Source: Acetobacteraceae bacterium B3987
Lineage (GTDB): Bacteria > Pseudomonadota > Alphaproteobacteria > Acetobacterales > Acetobacteraceae
Length of the DNA stretch: 47,818 bases
Direction: 5' to 3'
Assembly: GCA_026537415.1 (NCBI GenBank)
Contig: JAFNMF010000026.1
Span: 1-47,818, forward strand
The notes beneath the pieces were generated by a model. That model did no database searches. It was not told the DNA's origin and worked only from the letters and a program-made list of their open reading frames with translations. Positions 7,256-15,536 of this stretch are shown piece by piece. Within the stretch, counting starts at the first letter, position 1. Each line of letters opens with the position of its first letter. A program made the position numbers and the translations under genes.

Positions 7256-9567
7256 AACGCCGCCTTCCCCTTCTGCTGGCCCTGCTCTGCGCCATCATGG
7301 TGGCCGCAGCAACATTCTCGGCCATTCCCCTCCGCATGGGAATGCAGGCTTTCCTGCCACGGCCCCATGATGAAAGCTCTCAATTTCTACTGGATGAGCT
7401 GAATCACGGGCCAACCCAGTCCATCATGATCGCCTCCATCAGGGGCAGCAATACAACAGACCTGCTCCAGACTGGACACCGGTTTCATCAGGCTCTGGAA
7501 GCAACGGGACAATTCAGTCTCATTCTGGATGGCCCAGCCTCCCTTTCATGGCAAAAAGACCAGCCGCTCTTTTTCGACCATCGGTACGGGCTGGCCCCTC
7601 ATGACCGGACACGGCTTTTCTCACCGGAGGCTCTAAAGGCCGATACGACCCGGCTTTATGATCTTCTCCAATCCATGGCAGCCCCACTGGTAGAGGAAAT
7701 CGGGCTGAAAGACCCAACAGGTGCCTACGCCGATTATCTGGCCAGTCTGGAAAGCAGCACACCCCCGACAAGCATGGACGGCCTCTGGCTAACGGCAGAC
7801 CATCACGCCACGCTCATGCTGCTTCAACTCCGCCAACCAAGCCTCGACCCGGCACAGCTAGGGCGGCTTCATCAGGCCATTCAGAAAGCCTTCGAAGCCA
7901 GTCGTTCCCGTAATGCAGACTGCCAGCTTCTGCTCACAGGCTCTCCCGCTTTTTCCTTCTTCGCCGCCCAGTCCCTCCGGCATGACATGGACCGCCTCGC
8001 CCTGCTGTCCCTTCTTGTCGTGGTCGGCATACTCTATTGGCGTTTTCGTTCCCTATGGGTTCTGGCAACGCTGGCAGTGCCTTTCCTGCTCTCACTCTCC
8101 GTGTCCATGCTGGTGGTCAAACTCTGTTTCGGTTGGGTCCACGGCATTGCTGTCGGGTTCGGCATGACCATGTTAGGCGTCTCGCTGGACTATCCCGTTC
8201 TGCTGCTGGGGCATCGGGACAAAGGCGAAAATATCCCCGTTGTGCTAGGTCGTATCGGTACCAGTCTGAAACTGGCCACACTCACGGCCATCGTCGGACT
8301 GTTGAGCATGATTTTCTGCGGCCTGCCCGGCCTCATGGAACTTGGCCTGTTCTCCGCCACAGGTATTCTGACAGCCGCCTGCATTACCATCTGGGTCCTG
8401 CCCCATCTCGTCACGCAGGCCGACCTTGCCGCCCATCATCAAGGTGTATCGCCTTCCCTGCTACGCTGGGAAACCCTCCGCCGCTATCGTGGACTCTGCC
8501 TGCTGGTAGCTCCTCCAGCTCTGGCCCTGCTCCTGCTGCACCCCTTCCACATTGAAAAACAGGGGGAAATCCTCAACCCCATTCCCCCCGCCTTGCTGGA
8601 AACAGACAGGCAGCTACATCAACAGCTTGGTTCTCCACAACCTAGCCTGATGGCCGTTATCCATGCGCCTGACGGTGAACATATCCTGCAACAGGAAGAG
8701 GCCCTCCTTGGCCAGCTTCCTGCCAATCAGGACATGGACCATGCAGCCCGCCTCCTACCTAGCAAAGCCCTCCAGCAACAGCGGCTTGCCATGTTGCCAA
8801 CGGCAGACAGCATAAGCACCAATCTTCAGGTGGCCCTTCAGGCCTCTCCCTTCCAACCGGACGCCTTTGCCAGCCTGCCAGGTGATGTGGAGCGTGCCCG
8901 ACACCTCCCGCCCCTAGGTCTGAACGATATTGCCGGGACGGCCCTTGCCCACCGCATGGACCTCCTCCTTATGGCCCGACACGGCCTCTACTATGGCCTC
9001 ATCCTGCCCCGCTCTCCCCAAGCTGTGGCGGCACTGGAACAACTGCACCAGCAGAGACCTGACCTCCTACTCGTCAATATGAAAACAGCCGTAGGCGACC
9101 TGCTGCACCCTTATGTTCAGAAGGCCGCCTTCTGGTTGGCTGCAGGGATTGTCCTAGCCCTGCTCACCCTTCTGATATGCCAGAAGAACCCAGCCCGTAC
9201 CGGGCGTCTCGCCCTCACTCTAAGCCTGACAGGGCTGAGCGTACTGGCCCTTTTGCGCCTTCATGGCCCTGTTTTTTCCATCATCCATATTGTGGCTCTG
9301 GCTTTTGTGCTGGGTGTTGGCATAGATTACGCCCTCTTCTTCAGCCGGCCCCAGCTGGACGCAGCCGAAAGGACCCGGACACTCCGCACCCTGCTGACCT
9401 GCAATCTAATGACCATTCTTTCTTTTGCCATTCTAGCAAGCTGTCAAACACCTCTCCTGCGGGAGTTAGGCCTTACCATTTCTTCCGGAGCGTTATTTGC
9501 CATGATGTTCAGCTTCCTGCTGATGGGCACCATCCCAGCCTCCTCCCAGCAGGGAAACCATCTATGA
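7252..9567 (+). CDS. MMPL/RND-family exporter (COG4258-like)
   Basis: A 771-residue inner-membrane transporter with two repeated units. Each has one N-terminal membrane helix, a large periplasmic loop and a cluster of about five helices (residues about 245-410 and about 625-765). Family cues are GIAVGFGMTMLGVSLDYPVLLLGHR and, in the second half, HIVALAFVLGVGIDYALFFSR, whose in-membrane acidic residues are used for proton coupling. This family (XanF-like in xanthomonadin clusters) is predicted to export the aryl-polyene lipid. It overlaps the LolA-like gene before it and the ketosynthase after it, each by an ATGA. Confidence 0.85.
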   Translation: MKRRLPLLLALLCAIMVAAATFSAIPLRMGMQAFLPRPHDESSQFLLDELNHGPTQSIMIASIRGSNTTDLLQTGHRFHQALEATGQFSLILDGPASLSWQKDQPLFFDHRYGLAPHDRTRLFSPEALKADTTRLYDLLQSMAAPLVEEIGLKDPTGAYADYLASLESSTPPTSMDGLWLTADHHATLMLLQLRQPSLDPAQLGRLHQAIQKAFEASRSRNADCQLLLTGSPAFSFFAAQSLRHDMDRLALLSLLVVVGILYWRFRSLWVLATLAVPFLLSLSVSMLVVKLCFGWVHGIAVGFGMTMLGVSLDYPVLLLGHRDKGENIPVVLGRIGTSLKLATLTAIVGLLSMIFCGLPGLMELGLFSATGILTAACITIWVLPHLVTQADLAAHHQGVSPSLLRWETLRRYRGLCLLVAPPALALLLLHPFHIEKQGEILNPIPPALLETDRQLHQQLGSPQPSLMAVIHAPDGEHILQQEEALLGQLPANQDMDHAARLLPSKALQQQRLAMLPTADSISTNLQVALQASPFQPDAFASLPGDVERARHLPPLGLNDIAGTALAHRMDLLLMARHGLYYGLILPRSPQAVAALEQLHQQRPDLLLVNMKTAVGDLLHPYVQKAAFWLAAGIVLALLTLLICQKNPARTGRLALTLSLTGLSVLALLRLHGPVFSIIHIVALAFVLGVGIDYALFFSRPQLDAAERTRTLRTLLTCNLMTILSFAILASCQTPLLRELGLTISSGALFAMMFSFLLMGTIPASSQQGNHL

Positions 9568-10769
9568 CCGACCTGCTCATCACTGCGGGAACGGCTGTAA
9601 GTGCTATGGGCCGTGGTATCGATGCTACCCGCACCTGCCTACTGGAACAGCATCAGACTCTCCAGCCGGATACGTTTCAATCCCCGGGGCATGGCTATAT
9701 CGGGCGTGTTACTGGCGTGGAAGCCCATCCATTTCCAACTTCACTGGCTCGGTTCGACTGCCGCAACAACAGGCTGGCCGACATGGCCTTGACGACTGAT
9801 GGCTTCATGGAGGCTGTTCTTGAAGCCAAAGCCTATTATGGCCATCATCGCATTGCCGTCATCATGGGCACCAGCACATCCGGAATCCTGACAACGGAAG
9901 AGGCCTACGCCGCCCGCCCCTGCAAGGATGCTCCTCTGCCGCCCGATTTTCCCTATAAGGACACGCAGGACCTCTCCTCTCTGCCACACTATGTGGCTGC
10001 ACGGCTGAATATCACCGGGCCTGCACTGACCATCTCCAATGCCTGCGCCTCATCTACCCGTGCCTTCGTGGATGCGGCGCATCTAATTGCCGCCGGCCTC
10101 TGTGATGCGGCTATTGTTGGAGGAGCAGACAGCCTCTGCCGCATGACGCTGCAAGGCTTCGCTTCTCTCGGGTTGGTTTCAGCAACCCCTACCAGACCCT
10201 GTGATGCAGAACGTAGTGGCATTTCCATCGGCGAAGCTGCTGGTTTTGTCCTGCTAGAGCGTAACAATGGTCGCCCCCGCTCTGCAAAGCCCACTGGCTA
10301 TGGCCTTCGTCTTCTGGGTTATGGTGCCAGCAGTGACGGCCATCATATGTCCTCTCCGGACCCGACAGGCAGCGGAGCCGCCCTCGCCATGAAGAAAGCT
10401 CTGGACCGGGCAAGTCTGCCGCCAGAGGCCATAGACTACATCAACATGCATGGCACGGGGACGCAGGCCAACGACCAGATGGAAGACAGAGCCATGGCGT
10501 CCCTCTTTGGCCGTTCCGTGCCCTGTTCCTCTACAAAAGGCTGGTCTGGGCATACATTGGGAGCCTCCGGAATTCTGGAAAGCATGATCTGCGCCATCGC
10601 CATACAGAACCAATATCTGCCCCACTGCATGAACAGCCAGACGGTTGATCCTCTCTTTCAGAGTGATATTCTTCTTGAACCCCGTCATGGCGCACTGAAT
10701 TATGTCATGAATAATTCTTTTGGCTTTGGCGGTACGAATAGCAGTCTCATCTTCGGGCCACTAACATGA
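9564..10769 (+). CDS. Beta-ketoacyl-ACP synthase (FabF-type, chain-elongating)
   Basis: A 401-residue ketosynthase. The catalytic triad is complete: Cys161 in SNACASST, His296 in MHGTGT and His330 in SGHTLGASG. The C-terminal NNSFGFGGTNSSL glycine signature is also present. It would condense malonyl units onto the aryl starter on the carrier protein. An upstream in-frame extension back to 9177 lies inside the exporter gene and is rejected. ATG 9564 overlaps the exporter stop. The following gene encodes a shorter partner without this triad, as in aryl-polyene ketosynthase/chain-length-factor pairs. Confidence 0.9.
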   Translation: MTDLLITAGTAVSAMGRGIDATRTCLLEQHQTLQPDTFQSPGHGYIGRVTGVEAHPFPTSLARFDCRNNRLADMALTTDGFMEAVLEAKAYYGHHRIAVIMGTSTSGILTTEEAYAARPCKDAPLPPDFPYKDTQDLSSLPHYVAARLNITGPALTISNACASSTRAFVDAAHLIAAGLCDAAIVGGADSLCRMTLQGFASLGLVSATPTRPCDAERSGISIGEAAGFVLLERNNGRPRSAKPTGYGLRLLGYGASSDGHHMSSPDPTGSGAALAMKKALDRASLPPEAIDYINMHGTGTQANDQMEDRAMASLFGRSVPCSSTKGWSGHTLGASGILESMICAIAIQNQYLPHCMNSQTVDPLFQSDILLEPRHGALNYVMNNSFGFGGTNSSLIFGPLT

Positions 10770-11563
10770 TCATTTCTATAGACGGTATCGGATGTTGGGG
10801 CGAAGGACTGCATGGCTGGAAAGAAACAGAAGCAATTTTACGAGGGCAGGCCCAGCATGACAGGACCAGCCTGAAACTCCCCCCACCGGAAAGTCTGCCC
10901 GCAAACGAACGCCGCCGGGCCAGTCAGGTCATCCGTCTAGCCATACTCTGCGCCGAAGAAGCTTGCCAGCAAGCCGGGTGCCATGCTGGGGAACTGCCCG
11001 CCATTTTTGCCAGCTCCAATGGCGATGGTTATATCATCAACCGTATTCTGGATTCTCTCGCCAGCCCGGCGGGTGCCGTGTCACCCTCACTGTTTCACAA
11101 TTCCGTCCATAACGCTCCCGCCGGTTATTGGATGATTAGCCACAAGAGCCATCAGCCCGCCGTCTCGCTAGGGCTGCATGATGAAACACTGGCTGCTACC
11201 CTTCTAAAGGCCGCTGCCGAAGCCCATGTAGAGGAAAGGCCTGTCCTCTTCTGCGTCTATGATGCTCCTATTCCCGGTTCATTAGGCACGGTCCGCCGGA
11301 CAGGAGCCTCCTTTGGCTGTGCTTTCATTCTGAATCCAACCCCGGGGTCGGTTCGCCAACTGGCACTTTCCTTCAAAGAAGGCCAATGCACGGGCAATCC
11401 ATTTGCCTCCCTTCCTGAAAGTCTGGCAGACATGGCCCGTCATAATCCTGCCGCCCAGATTCTTCCCCTATTGCAAGCCATTGCCCAAAGGAAAAATCAT
11501 ACCGTCTCCCTGCCCTACGGGGCCAATCATCTGACGATCGACCTGACTCATGCTCACTCGTGA
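10766..11563 (+). CDS. Ketosynthase-like chain-length-factor partner
   Basis: A 265-residue protein resembling the N-terminal half of ketosynthases. It has a thiolase-type block ERRRASQVIRLAILCAEEACQQAG, PAIFASSNGDG and HNSVHNAPAGYWMISHKSHQP, where a catalytic cysteine loop would otherwise be. No active-site Cys or HGTGT motif is present, so it is probably non-catalytic and pairs with the preceding ketosynthase to set product length, as reported for aryl-polyene systems. The start overlaps the ketosynthase stop (ATGA). The end overlaps the next gene by 14 bases. Confidence 0.78.
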   Translation: MIISIDGIGCWGEGLHGWKETEAILRGQAQHDRTSLKLPPPESLPANERRRASQVIRLAILCAEEACQQAGCHAGELPAIFASSNGDGYIINRILDSLASPAGAVSPSLFHNSVHNAPAGYWMISHKSHQPAVSLGLHDETLAATLLKAAAEAHVEERPVLFCVYDAPIPGSLGTVRRTGASFGCAFILNPTPGSVRQLALSFKEGQCTGNPFASLPESLADMARHNPAAQILPLLQAIAQRKNHTVSLPYGANHLTIDLTHAHS

Positions 11564-11984
11564 TGCCATCCTCCGCCATATTCCCCATCAGGGAGCAAGT
11601 TGCCTGCTGGATGCAGCAACATGCTGGGATGAAACATCACTTGAGGCCACAACCCGGCTCCATAACGACCCTGCCAACCCCTACAGGGTTGCCGACCATC
11701 TTCCTCCAGTCACGGGGATAGAAATGGCTATGCAGGCTGCGGCCCTTCATGGCGCTCTAACAGCCCATGAGGCACGGCAGGGGTGGCTGACCAGTGTCCG
11801 GGATGTCCTGATCCATTGCGACAGGCTGGACAATCCCGCATGGGACCACCTCACCATCACCGTGACACGGAAACATCAGGCCCATAGTGGTATGATTTAT
11901 GATTTCACCCTGACTGCCCCCTCTGCCGGGCTTCTTCTTGGCGGGACAGGTACCGTCATGCTTCCAACGGACAAACCATCATGA
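11550..11984 (+). CDS. Hot-dog 3-hydroxyacyl-ACP dehydratase-like protein (ApeP-like)
   Basis: A 144-residue single hot-dog domain. IPHQGASCLLD at the N-terminus matches the FabA/ApeP entry motif, DHLPPVTGIEMAMQAAALHG is the central helix with the expected acidic residue, and LLLGGTGTVMLP ends the sheet. It is the second dehydratase of the cluster, besides the domain fused to the ligase. ATG 11550 is inside the preceding gene. The stop overlaps the FAD-enzyme start (ATGA at 11981). Confidence 0.8.
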   Translation: MLTRDAILRHIPHQGASCLLDAATCWDETSLEATTRLHNDPANPYRVADHLPPVTGIEMAMQAAALHGALTAHEARQGWLTSVRDVLIHCDRLDNPAWDHLTITVTRKHQAHSGMIYDFTLTAPSAGLLLGGTGTVMLPTDKPS

Positions 11985-13246
11985 CCCAGTCTCCTACTCC
12001 CTGTGATGTTCTGATTATTGGCGGTGGCCCTGCTGGCAGCACAGCAGCGACCGTCCTTGCCCGGCGTGGGCTGGATGTCATCATGCTGGAGAAAGACCAG
12101 CATCCCCGCTTCCATATCGGCGAGTCCCTGCTGGCCTGTAACCTTCCCATTCTGGAACAGCTCGGCGTACTGGATAAGGTCGCTGCGATGGGGGTCTACA
12201 AACCCGGTGCCGAGTTCGTGACGGATACCGGCGAAGGGCGACTTTCCTTCCCCTTCCGCTACGCCATAGACCCAAAGGCTGACCACGCTTATCAGGTCCG
12301 CCGTTCCGAATTTGATGAGATGCTCTTTCGCAATGCGGCCAAAGCCGGAGCGAAGACCTTTGAGAAAACCCGGGTCACAAAAGTTTCTTTCCCGATACCT
12401 GATGCCCCTCTTGTTGAGGCCAAAACAGAAGGGGAAAGACCCCGCTTCTTCGCCCCCCGTTTTATTCTTGATGCCTCGGGTCGGGATACGCTCATGCTCC
12501 GCCAGCATGGGAAGAAATACAGCGACCTCCGTAATAACAAGGCTGCCATTTTCAGCCACTTCCGCAATGTCCCCCGTGCAGAAGGCGAAGGGATGGAGGG
12601 CTATATCTCCGTCCATTTGGTCAAAGGCGGCTGGTTCTGGATGATTCCCCTGCCTGATGACATCATGAGTGTCGGCTTTGTGGGCGACCATGACAGCTTT
12701 AAAAATCATGGTGGCTCCCTGGACACTCTCTTCTGGAAAACCGTGCAGTCCAGCCCCAGCGTTCGGCAGCGCATGGCCAATGCGGAGGCTCTAGCACCGC
12801 TTACAACAACCGGAAATTACTCCTACAAAGGCGACAAGGCTTGGGGCGAACGCTACTTCATCATCGGGGATGCTTTCGGCTTTCTGGACCCTGTTTTCTC
12901 CTCGGGTATCATGCTGGCCATGCAGGGGGCTCTTCGTGGAGCCGATGTTGCTAGCGCATGGCTGGCTAACCCAGCACAGGGGCGCAGAGCCGCCCGCAAG
13001 GCAGAACGCCAGACAAGACGAGAAATGCGGCTGATTGGCTGGCTTGTCTATCGCATCAATGACCCGCTGCTGCGTTATTTCTTCATGCGACCAAAGAACA
13101 GCCCGCTCAGGATGAGGGATGCGATCATTTCGCTTCTGGCGGGCAATTTCTCACCATCATGGCGAATCATGCTGCCCTTCCGGGCTTTCACGGCCATTTT
13201 CGCCCTGACAAAACGCTTTGGCAAACATGGCAAGAACAAAACCTGA
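11981..13246 (+). CDS. FAD-dependent oxidoreductase with flavin-halogenase motifs
   Basis: A 421-residue flavoprotein. The FAD-binding GGGPAGSTAA is at residues 14-24, and HPRFHIGESLL is the typical second block of the halogenase/geranylgeranyl-reductase superfamily. GGWFWMIPL matches the GWxWxIP halogenase signature. GDAFGFLDPVFSSGIMLAM includes F-x2-P-x2-S-x-G, a motif reported for flavin-dependent halogenases. Similar enzymes in xanthomonadin clusters are candidates for hydroxylating or brominating the aryl-polyene. Which of these it does cannot be settled here. It is the last gene of the operon and is followed by a small hairpin. Confidence 0.78.
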   Translation: MTQSPTPCDVLIIGGGPAGSTAATVLARRGLDVIMLEKDQHPRFHIGESLLACNLPILEQLGVLDKVAAMGVYKPGAEFVTDTGEGRLSFPFRYAIDPKADHAYQVRRSEFDEMLFRNAAKAGAKTFEKTRVTKVSFPIPDAPLVEAKTEGERPRFFAPRFILDASGRDTLMLRQHGKKYSDLRNNKAAIFSHFRNVPRAEGEGMEGYISVHLVKGGWFWMIPLPDDIMSVGFVGDHDSFKNHGGSLDTLFWKTVQSSPSVRQRMANAEALAPLTTTGNYSYKGDKAWGERYFIIGDAFGFLDPVFSSGIMLAMQGALRGADVASAWLANPAQGRRAARKAERQTRREMRLIGWLVYRINDPLLRYFFMRPKNSPLRMRDAIISLLAGNFSPSWRIMLPFRAFTAIFALTKRFGKHGKNKT

Positions 13247-13259
13247 ACAGATATCCGGG

Positions 13260-13282
13260 AGGGTGACTCTTTATTCCACCCT
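13260..13282 (+). terminator. Weak hairpin after the polyene operon
   Basis: AGGGTG and CACCCT form a 6-bp stem around an 11-base loop, 14 bases after the operon stop. An A-rich stretch follows rather than a T run, so termination here is only possible. Confidence 0.3.
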
Positions 13283-13377
13283 AAAATAACCGAAATGTTA
13301 CCTTTCCACATTCATTAGATATCTTTGATAAAATCTGTTCTATCTGCTGTTCAACAAACTAGAAAAGGTCTGACACA

Positions 13378-13794
13378 ATGATCATCCAAACACAGAGAAA
13401 TACTCTGCTTCTCGCCGCCCGCATCCTGCTGGCGACCCTCTTCCTCGTTATGGGATGGGAGAAAGTGACAGGTTTCGATGCCTCTGTCGGCTACCTAAAA
13501 AGCCTCAATGTTCCCGTGCCTACCCTTGCAGCCATCGTTGCTATCATCGCTGAAATCGGCGGTGGGCTGGCTATCCTACTTGGTATCTTCACCGCACCGG
13601 TTGCACTACTTCTCGCCATTTACACGATCGTTAGCGGGCTAATCGGCCATCATTATTGGACCATGCCGGCAGGTCTCGCAGAATATGATACACATATCCA
13701 CTTCTACAAAAATATAAGCATCGCTGGGGGGTTAGTTGCCCTTGCCGTGGCGGGTGCTGGCAAATACGCCCTTACGGGCCGTAAGAGCGCATAA
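13378..13794 (+). CDS. DoxX-family membrane protein
   Basis: A 138-residue protein with four hydrophobic helices and the DoxX-type N-terminal ILLATLFLVMGWEKVTGF. The segments NVPVPTLAAIVAIIAEIGGG and HFYKNISIAGGLV are also typical. The family includes subunits of quinone-linked oxidoreductases and many small proteins of unknown role. AAAGG lies about 10 bases before the ATG. A 131-base gap and a weak hairpin separate it from the pigment operon, so it is probably transcribed alone and ends at the strong terminator that follows. Confidence 0.82.
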   Translation: MIIQTQRNTLLLAARILLATLFLVMGWEKVTGFDASVGYLKSLNVPVPTLAAIVAIIAEIGGGLAILLGIFTAPVALLLAIYTIVSGLIGHHYWTMPAGLAEYDTHIHFYKNISIAGGLVALAVAGAGKYALTGRKSA

Positions 13795-13808
13795 CGCACG
13801 ACATAACA

Positions 13809-13843
13809 GAAAGCCCGTCAGACTGTTTCTCTGACGGGCTTTC
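13809..13843. terminator. Bidirectional terminator between doxX and argP-like genes
   Basis: A 14-bp perfect stem (GAAAGCCCGTCAGA with TCTGACGGGCTTTC) encloses a 7-base loop. It sits between two converging genes and can serve both, with A and T ends on either side. Confidence 0.88.
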
Positions 13844-13848
13844 CTCTA

Positions 13849-14757
13849 TCACTCTTCTGCCGTCCCTAACAACCAGTCCGCTGCCACCCGCTGAACATTC
13901 TGGCTCAGCCGGTTCAGTGCCGACCCGTATAGTCTCGGCACAGACCAAAATAAGGGCACAAAAAAACGATGCCCCGAGCTGATTTCAACCAATTCCCCCC
14001 GTTGCAAATACTCTTCCACCAAAGGCAGAGGGTGCATAGCCCACCCCAGACCATATAGGCACAAGTCCAGAAACGCCTTGGAAGAACCTACCCAACATGC
14101 TGGTGCCCCTAACGTGACACCATGCACAGTTTCGGCCCACTGCGCCTGAAACAAATCACTCCTGTCAAACCGTAAATAAGGTGCAGTCCGCAACGCTTCG
14201 GCCGTTACGCCTTGCGGAAAATGCGTTGCCATCAAGGTCGGGCTAGCACACGCCACATACGCCATACTGCCCAGAGACACCGTTCTGCACCACGGCACAG
14301 GGTCGGATGACGCCGTCACAGCCGCCATGACATCACCAGACCTCAGACGTTCTGCTGTATGCTGTTCATCATCAATCGAAATATCCAACGTGATAGCGGG
14401 CTCTTGCTGAGAAAAAGCCATCATGGCACGGGAAAACCATGTCGTAATACTATCCGCATTAACAGCAATCTTTACCGTTGCTGGGAGTGTCGCTGCTCTG
14501 TCCTTCCAAGCCAGTCGGGAGGACAGATCACTCTCCAGCACCCTGACACAATCAAAATGACGGCAAAGCATTGTTCCCAATTCTGTAAGCCGACAGGGTT
14601 GCCCACGAATGACCAGAACACCGCCTAAACGCTCCTCAAATCCCCGGACACGCTGGGAGACAGCCGAAGGTGTCAACCCAAGTGAAGCCGCAGCCCGCTC
14701 AAAACTGCCTTCCCGCACGACAGCACTGATGGCCGCTAGAGCGGCGTAGTCGAACAT
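13849..14757 (-). CDS. argP: ArgP/LysG-type LysR regulator
   Basis: A 302-residue LysR-type activator. The N-terminal helix-turn-helix is in GSFERAAASLGLTPSAVSQRVRGFEERLG, followed by LVIRGQPCRLTELG, characteristic of the ArgP branch. The remainder is the effector-binding domain. ArgP/LysG activates a divergent basic-amino-acid exporter when lysine or arginine accumulates. The divergent neighbour here is indeed a LysE-type exporter, 72 bases away. ATG 14757 has AAGGA about 10 bases upstream, whereas ATG 14775 has none, so the shorter form is chosen. Confidence 0.87.
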   Translation of the reverse strand: MFDYAALAAISAVVREGSFERAAASLGLTPSAVSQRVRGFEERLGGVLVIRGQPCRLTELGTMLCRHFDCVRVLESDLSSRLAWKDRAATLPATVKIAVNADSITTWFSRAMMAFSQQEPAITLDISIDDEQHTAERLRSGDVMAAVTASSDPVPWCRTVSLGSMAYVACASPTLMATHFPQGVTAEALRTAPYLRFDRSDLFQAQWAETVHGVTLGAPACWVGSSKAFLDLCLYGLGWAMHPLPLVEEYLQRGELVEISSGHRFFVPLFWSVPRLYGSALNRLSQNVQRVAADWLLGTAEE

Positions 14758-14829
14758 GATGAAGTTTTCCTTCATTGAGTGAAATAAAATAAGCTGTTCT
14801 GTATATATCCCGCCTGTCATAGACGGGCC

Positions 14830-15456
14830 ATGCATACAATCATTACCCCCATCATCACCGGTTTCTGTCTTGGTGCCTCGGCCATCATAGCCATTGGCGC
14901 GCAGAATCTTTTCATTCTGCGTCAAGGTCTGAAGAAGGAACATGTACTGCCCATTCTTCTCCTCTGTGCCAGCGTAGATGCCATCTTCATTACCGCCTCG
15001 ATTCACGGAGTTGGAAAAATTGTCGAGGCTATGCCCCTCTTTACGAACATCTTGACCTACGCCGGGGCGGCCTTCCTCATCTGGCAGGGGATTTCTGCCC
15101 TACGCCATATGACAACAAGCAGTTCCATCACACTGAATGACCAGCCCTCGCAAAGCCTGAAAAAGGTTATGACCATGGCTTGCGGCTTCACCCTGCTGAA
15201 TCCTCACCTTTATCTGGATACAGTCCTGCTTATGGGATCAGTCAGCCTGACCCAGCCTGAAGAAAGTCGGTCATGGTTTGGGCTTGGTGCCGTACTGGCC
15301 AGCTTCGTATGGTTTCCTCTGTTGGGCTATGGAGCAAGAGTTCTACGACCCTTTTTCAGCAATCCGCTTTCATGGCGTATTTTGGACGGGCTAACGGCAG
15401 CCATCATGCTCACTCTGGCGGGCACATTGCTCTATCACGCAGCGTTCGCCGGTTAA
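14830..15456 (+). CDS. LysE/ArgO-type amino-acid exporter
   Basis: A 208-residue inner-membrane exporter with about six helices. GFCLGASAIIAIGAQNLFILRQGL at the N-terminus is the family signature and LNPHLYLDTVLLMGS is the conserved second-half block. Members export lysine or arginine and prevent toxic accumulation. It is divergent from the ArgP-like regulator, the usual arrangement, and ends at a strong hairpin terminator. Confidence 0.9.
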   Translation: MHTIITPIITGFCLGASAIIAIGAQNLFILRQGLKKEHVLPILLLCASVDAIFITASIHGVGKIVEAMPLFTNILTYAGAAFLIWQGISALRHMTTSSSITLNDQPSQSLKKVMTMACGFTLLNPHLYLDTVLLMGSVSLTQPEESRSWFGLGAVLASFVWFPLLGYGARVLRPFFSNPLSWRILDGLTAAIMLTLAGTLLYHAAFAG

Positions 15457-15482
15457 GGTTCTTCCATCCGTTAGATACAGAA

Positions 15483-15514
15483 AAGGCCGCCTGATAGGCG
15501 GCCTTCCCTTTTTT
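15483..15514 (+). terminator. Intrinsic terminator after lysE-like gene
   Basis: AAGGCCGCCT and AGGCGGCCTT pair perfectly (10 bp) around a GAT loop and are followed by TCCCTTTTTT. It faces the end of the autotransporter gene, which lies just beyond. Confidence 0.9.
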
Positions 15515-15536
15515 ATAATCTGGCTCTGGCCTTCTA

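Noticed and set aside
9177-9563. N-terminal extension of the ketosynthase
   Set aside because: Lies within the exporter coding region in another frame; the ketosynthase fold starts at the ATG overlapping the exporter stop.
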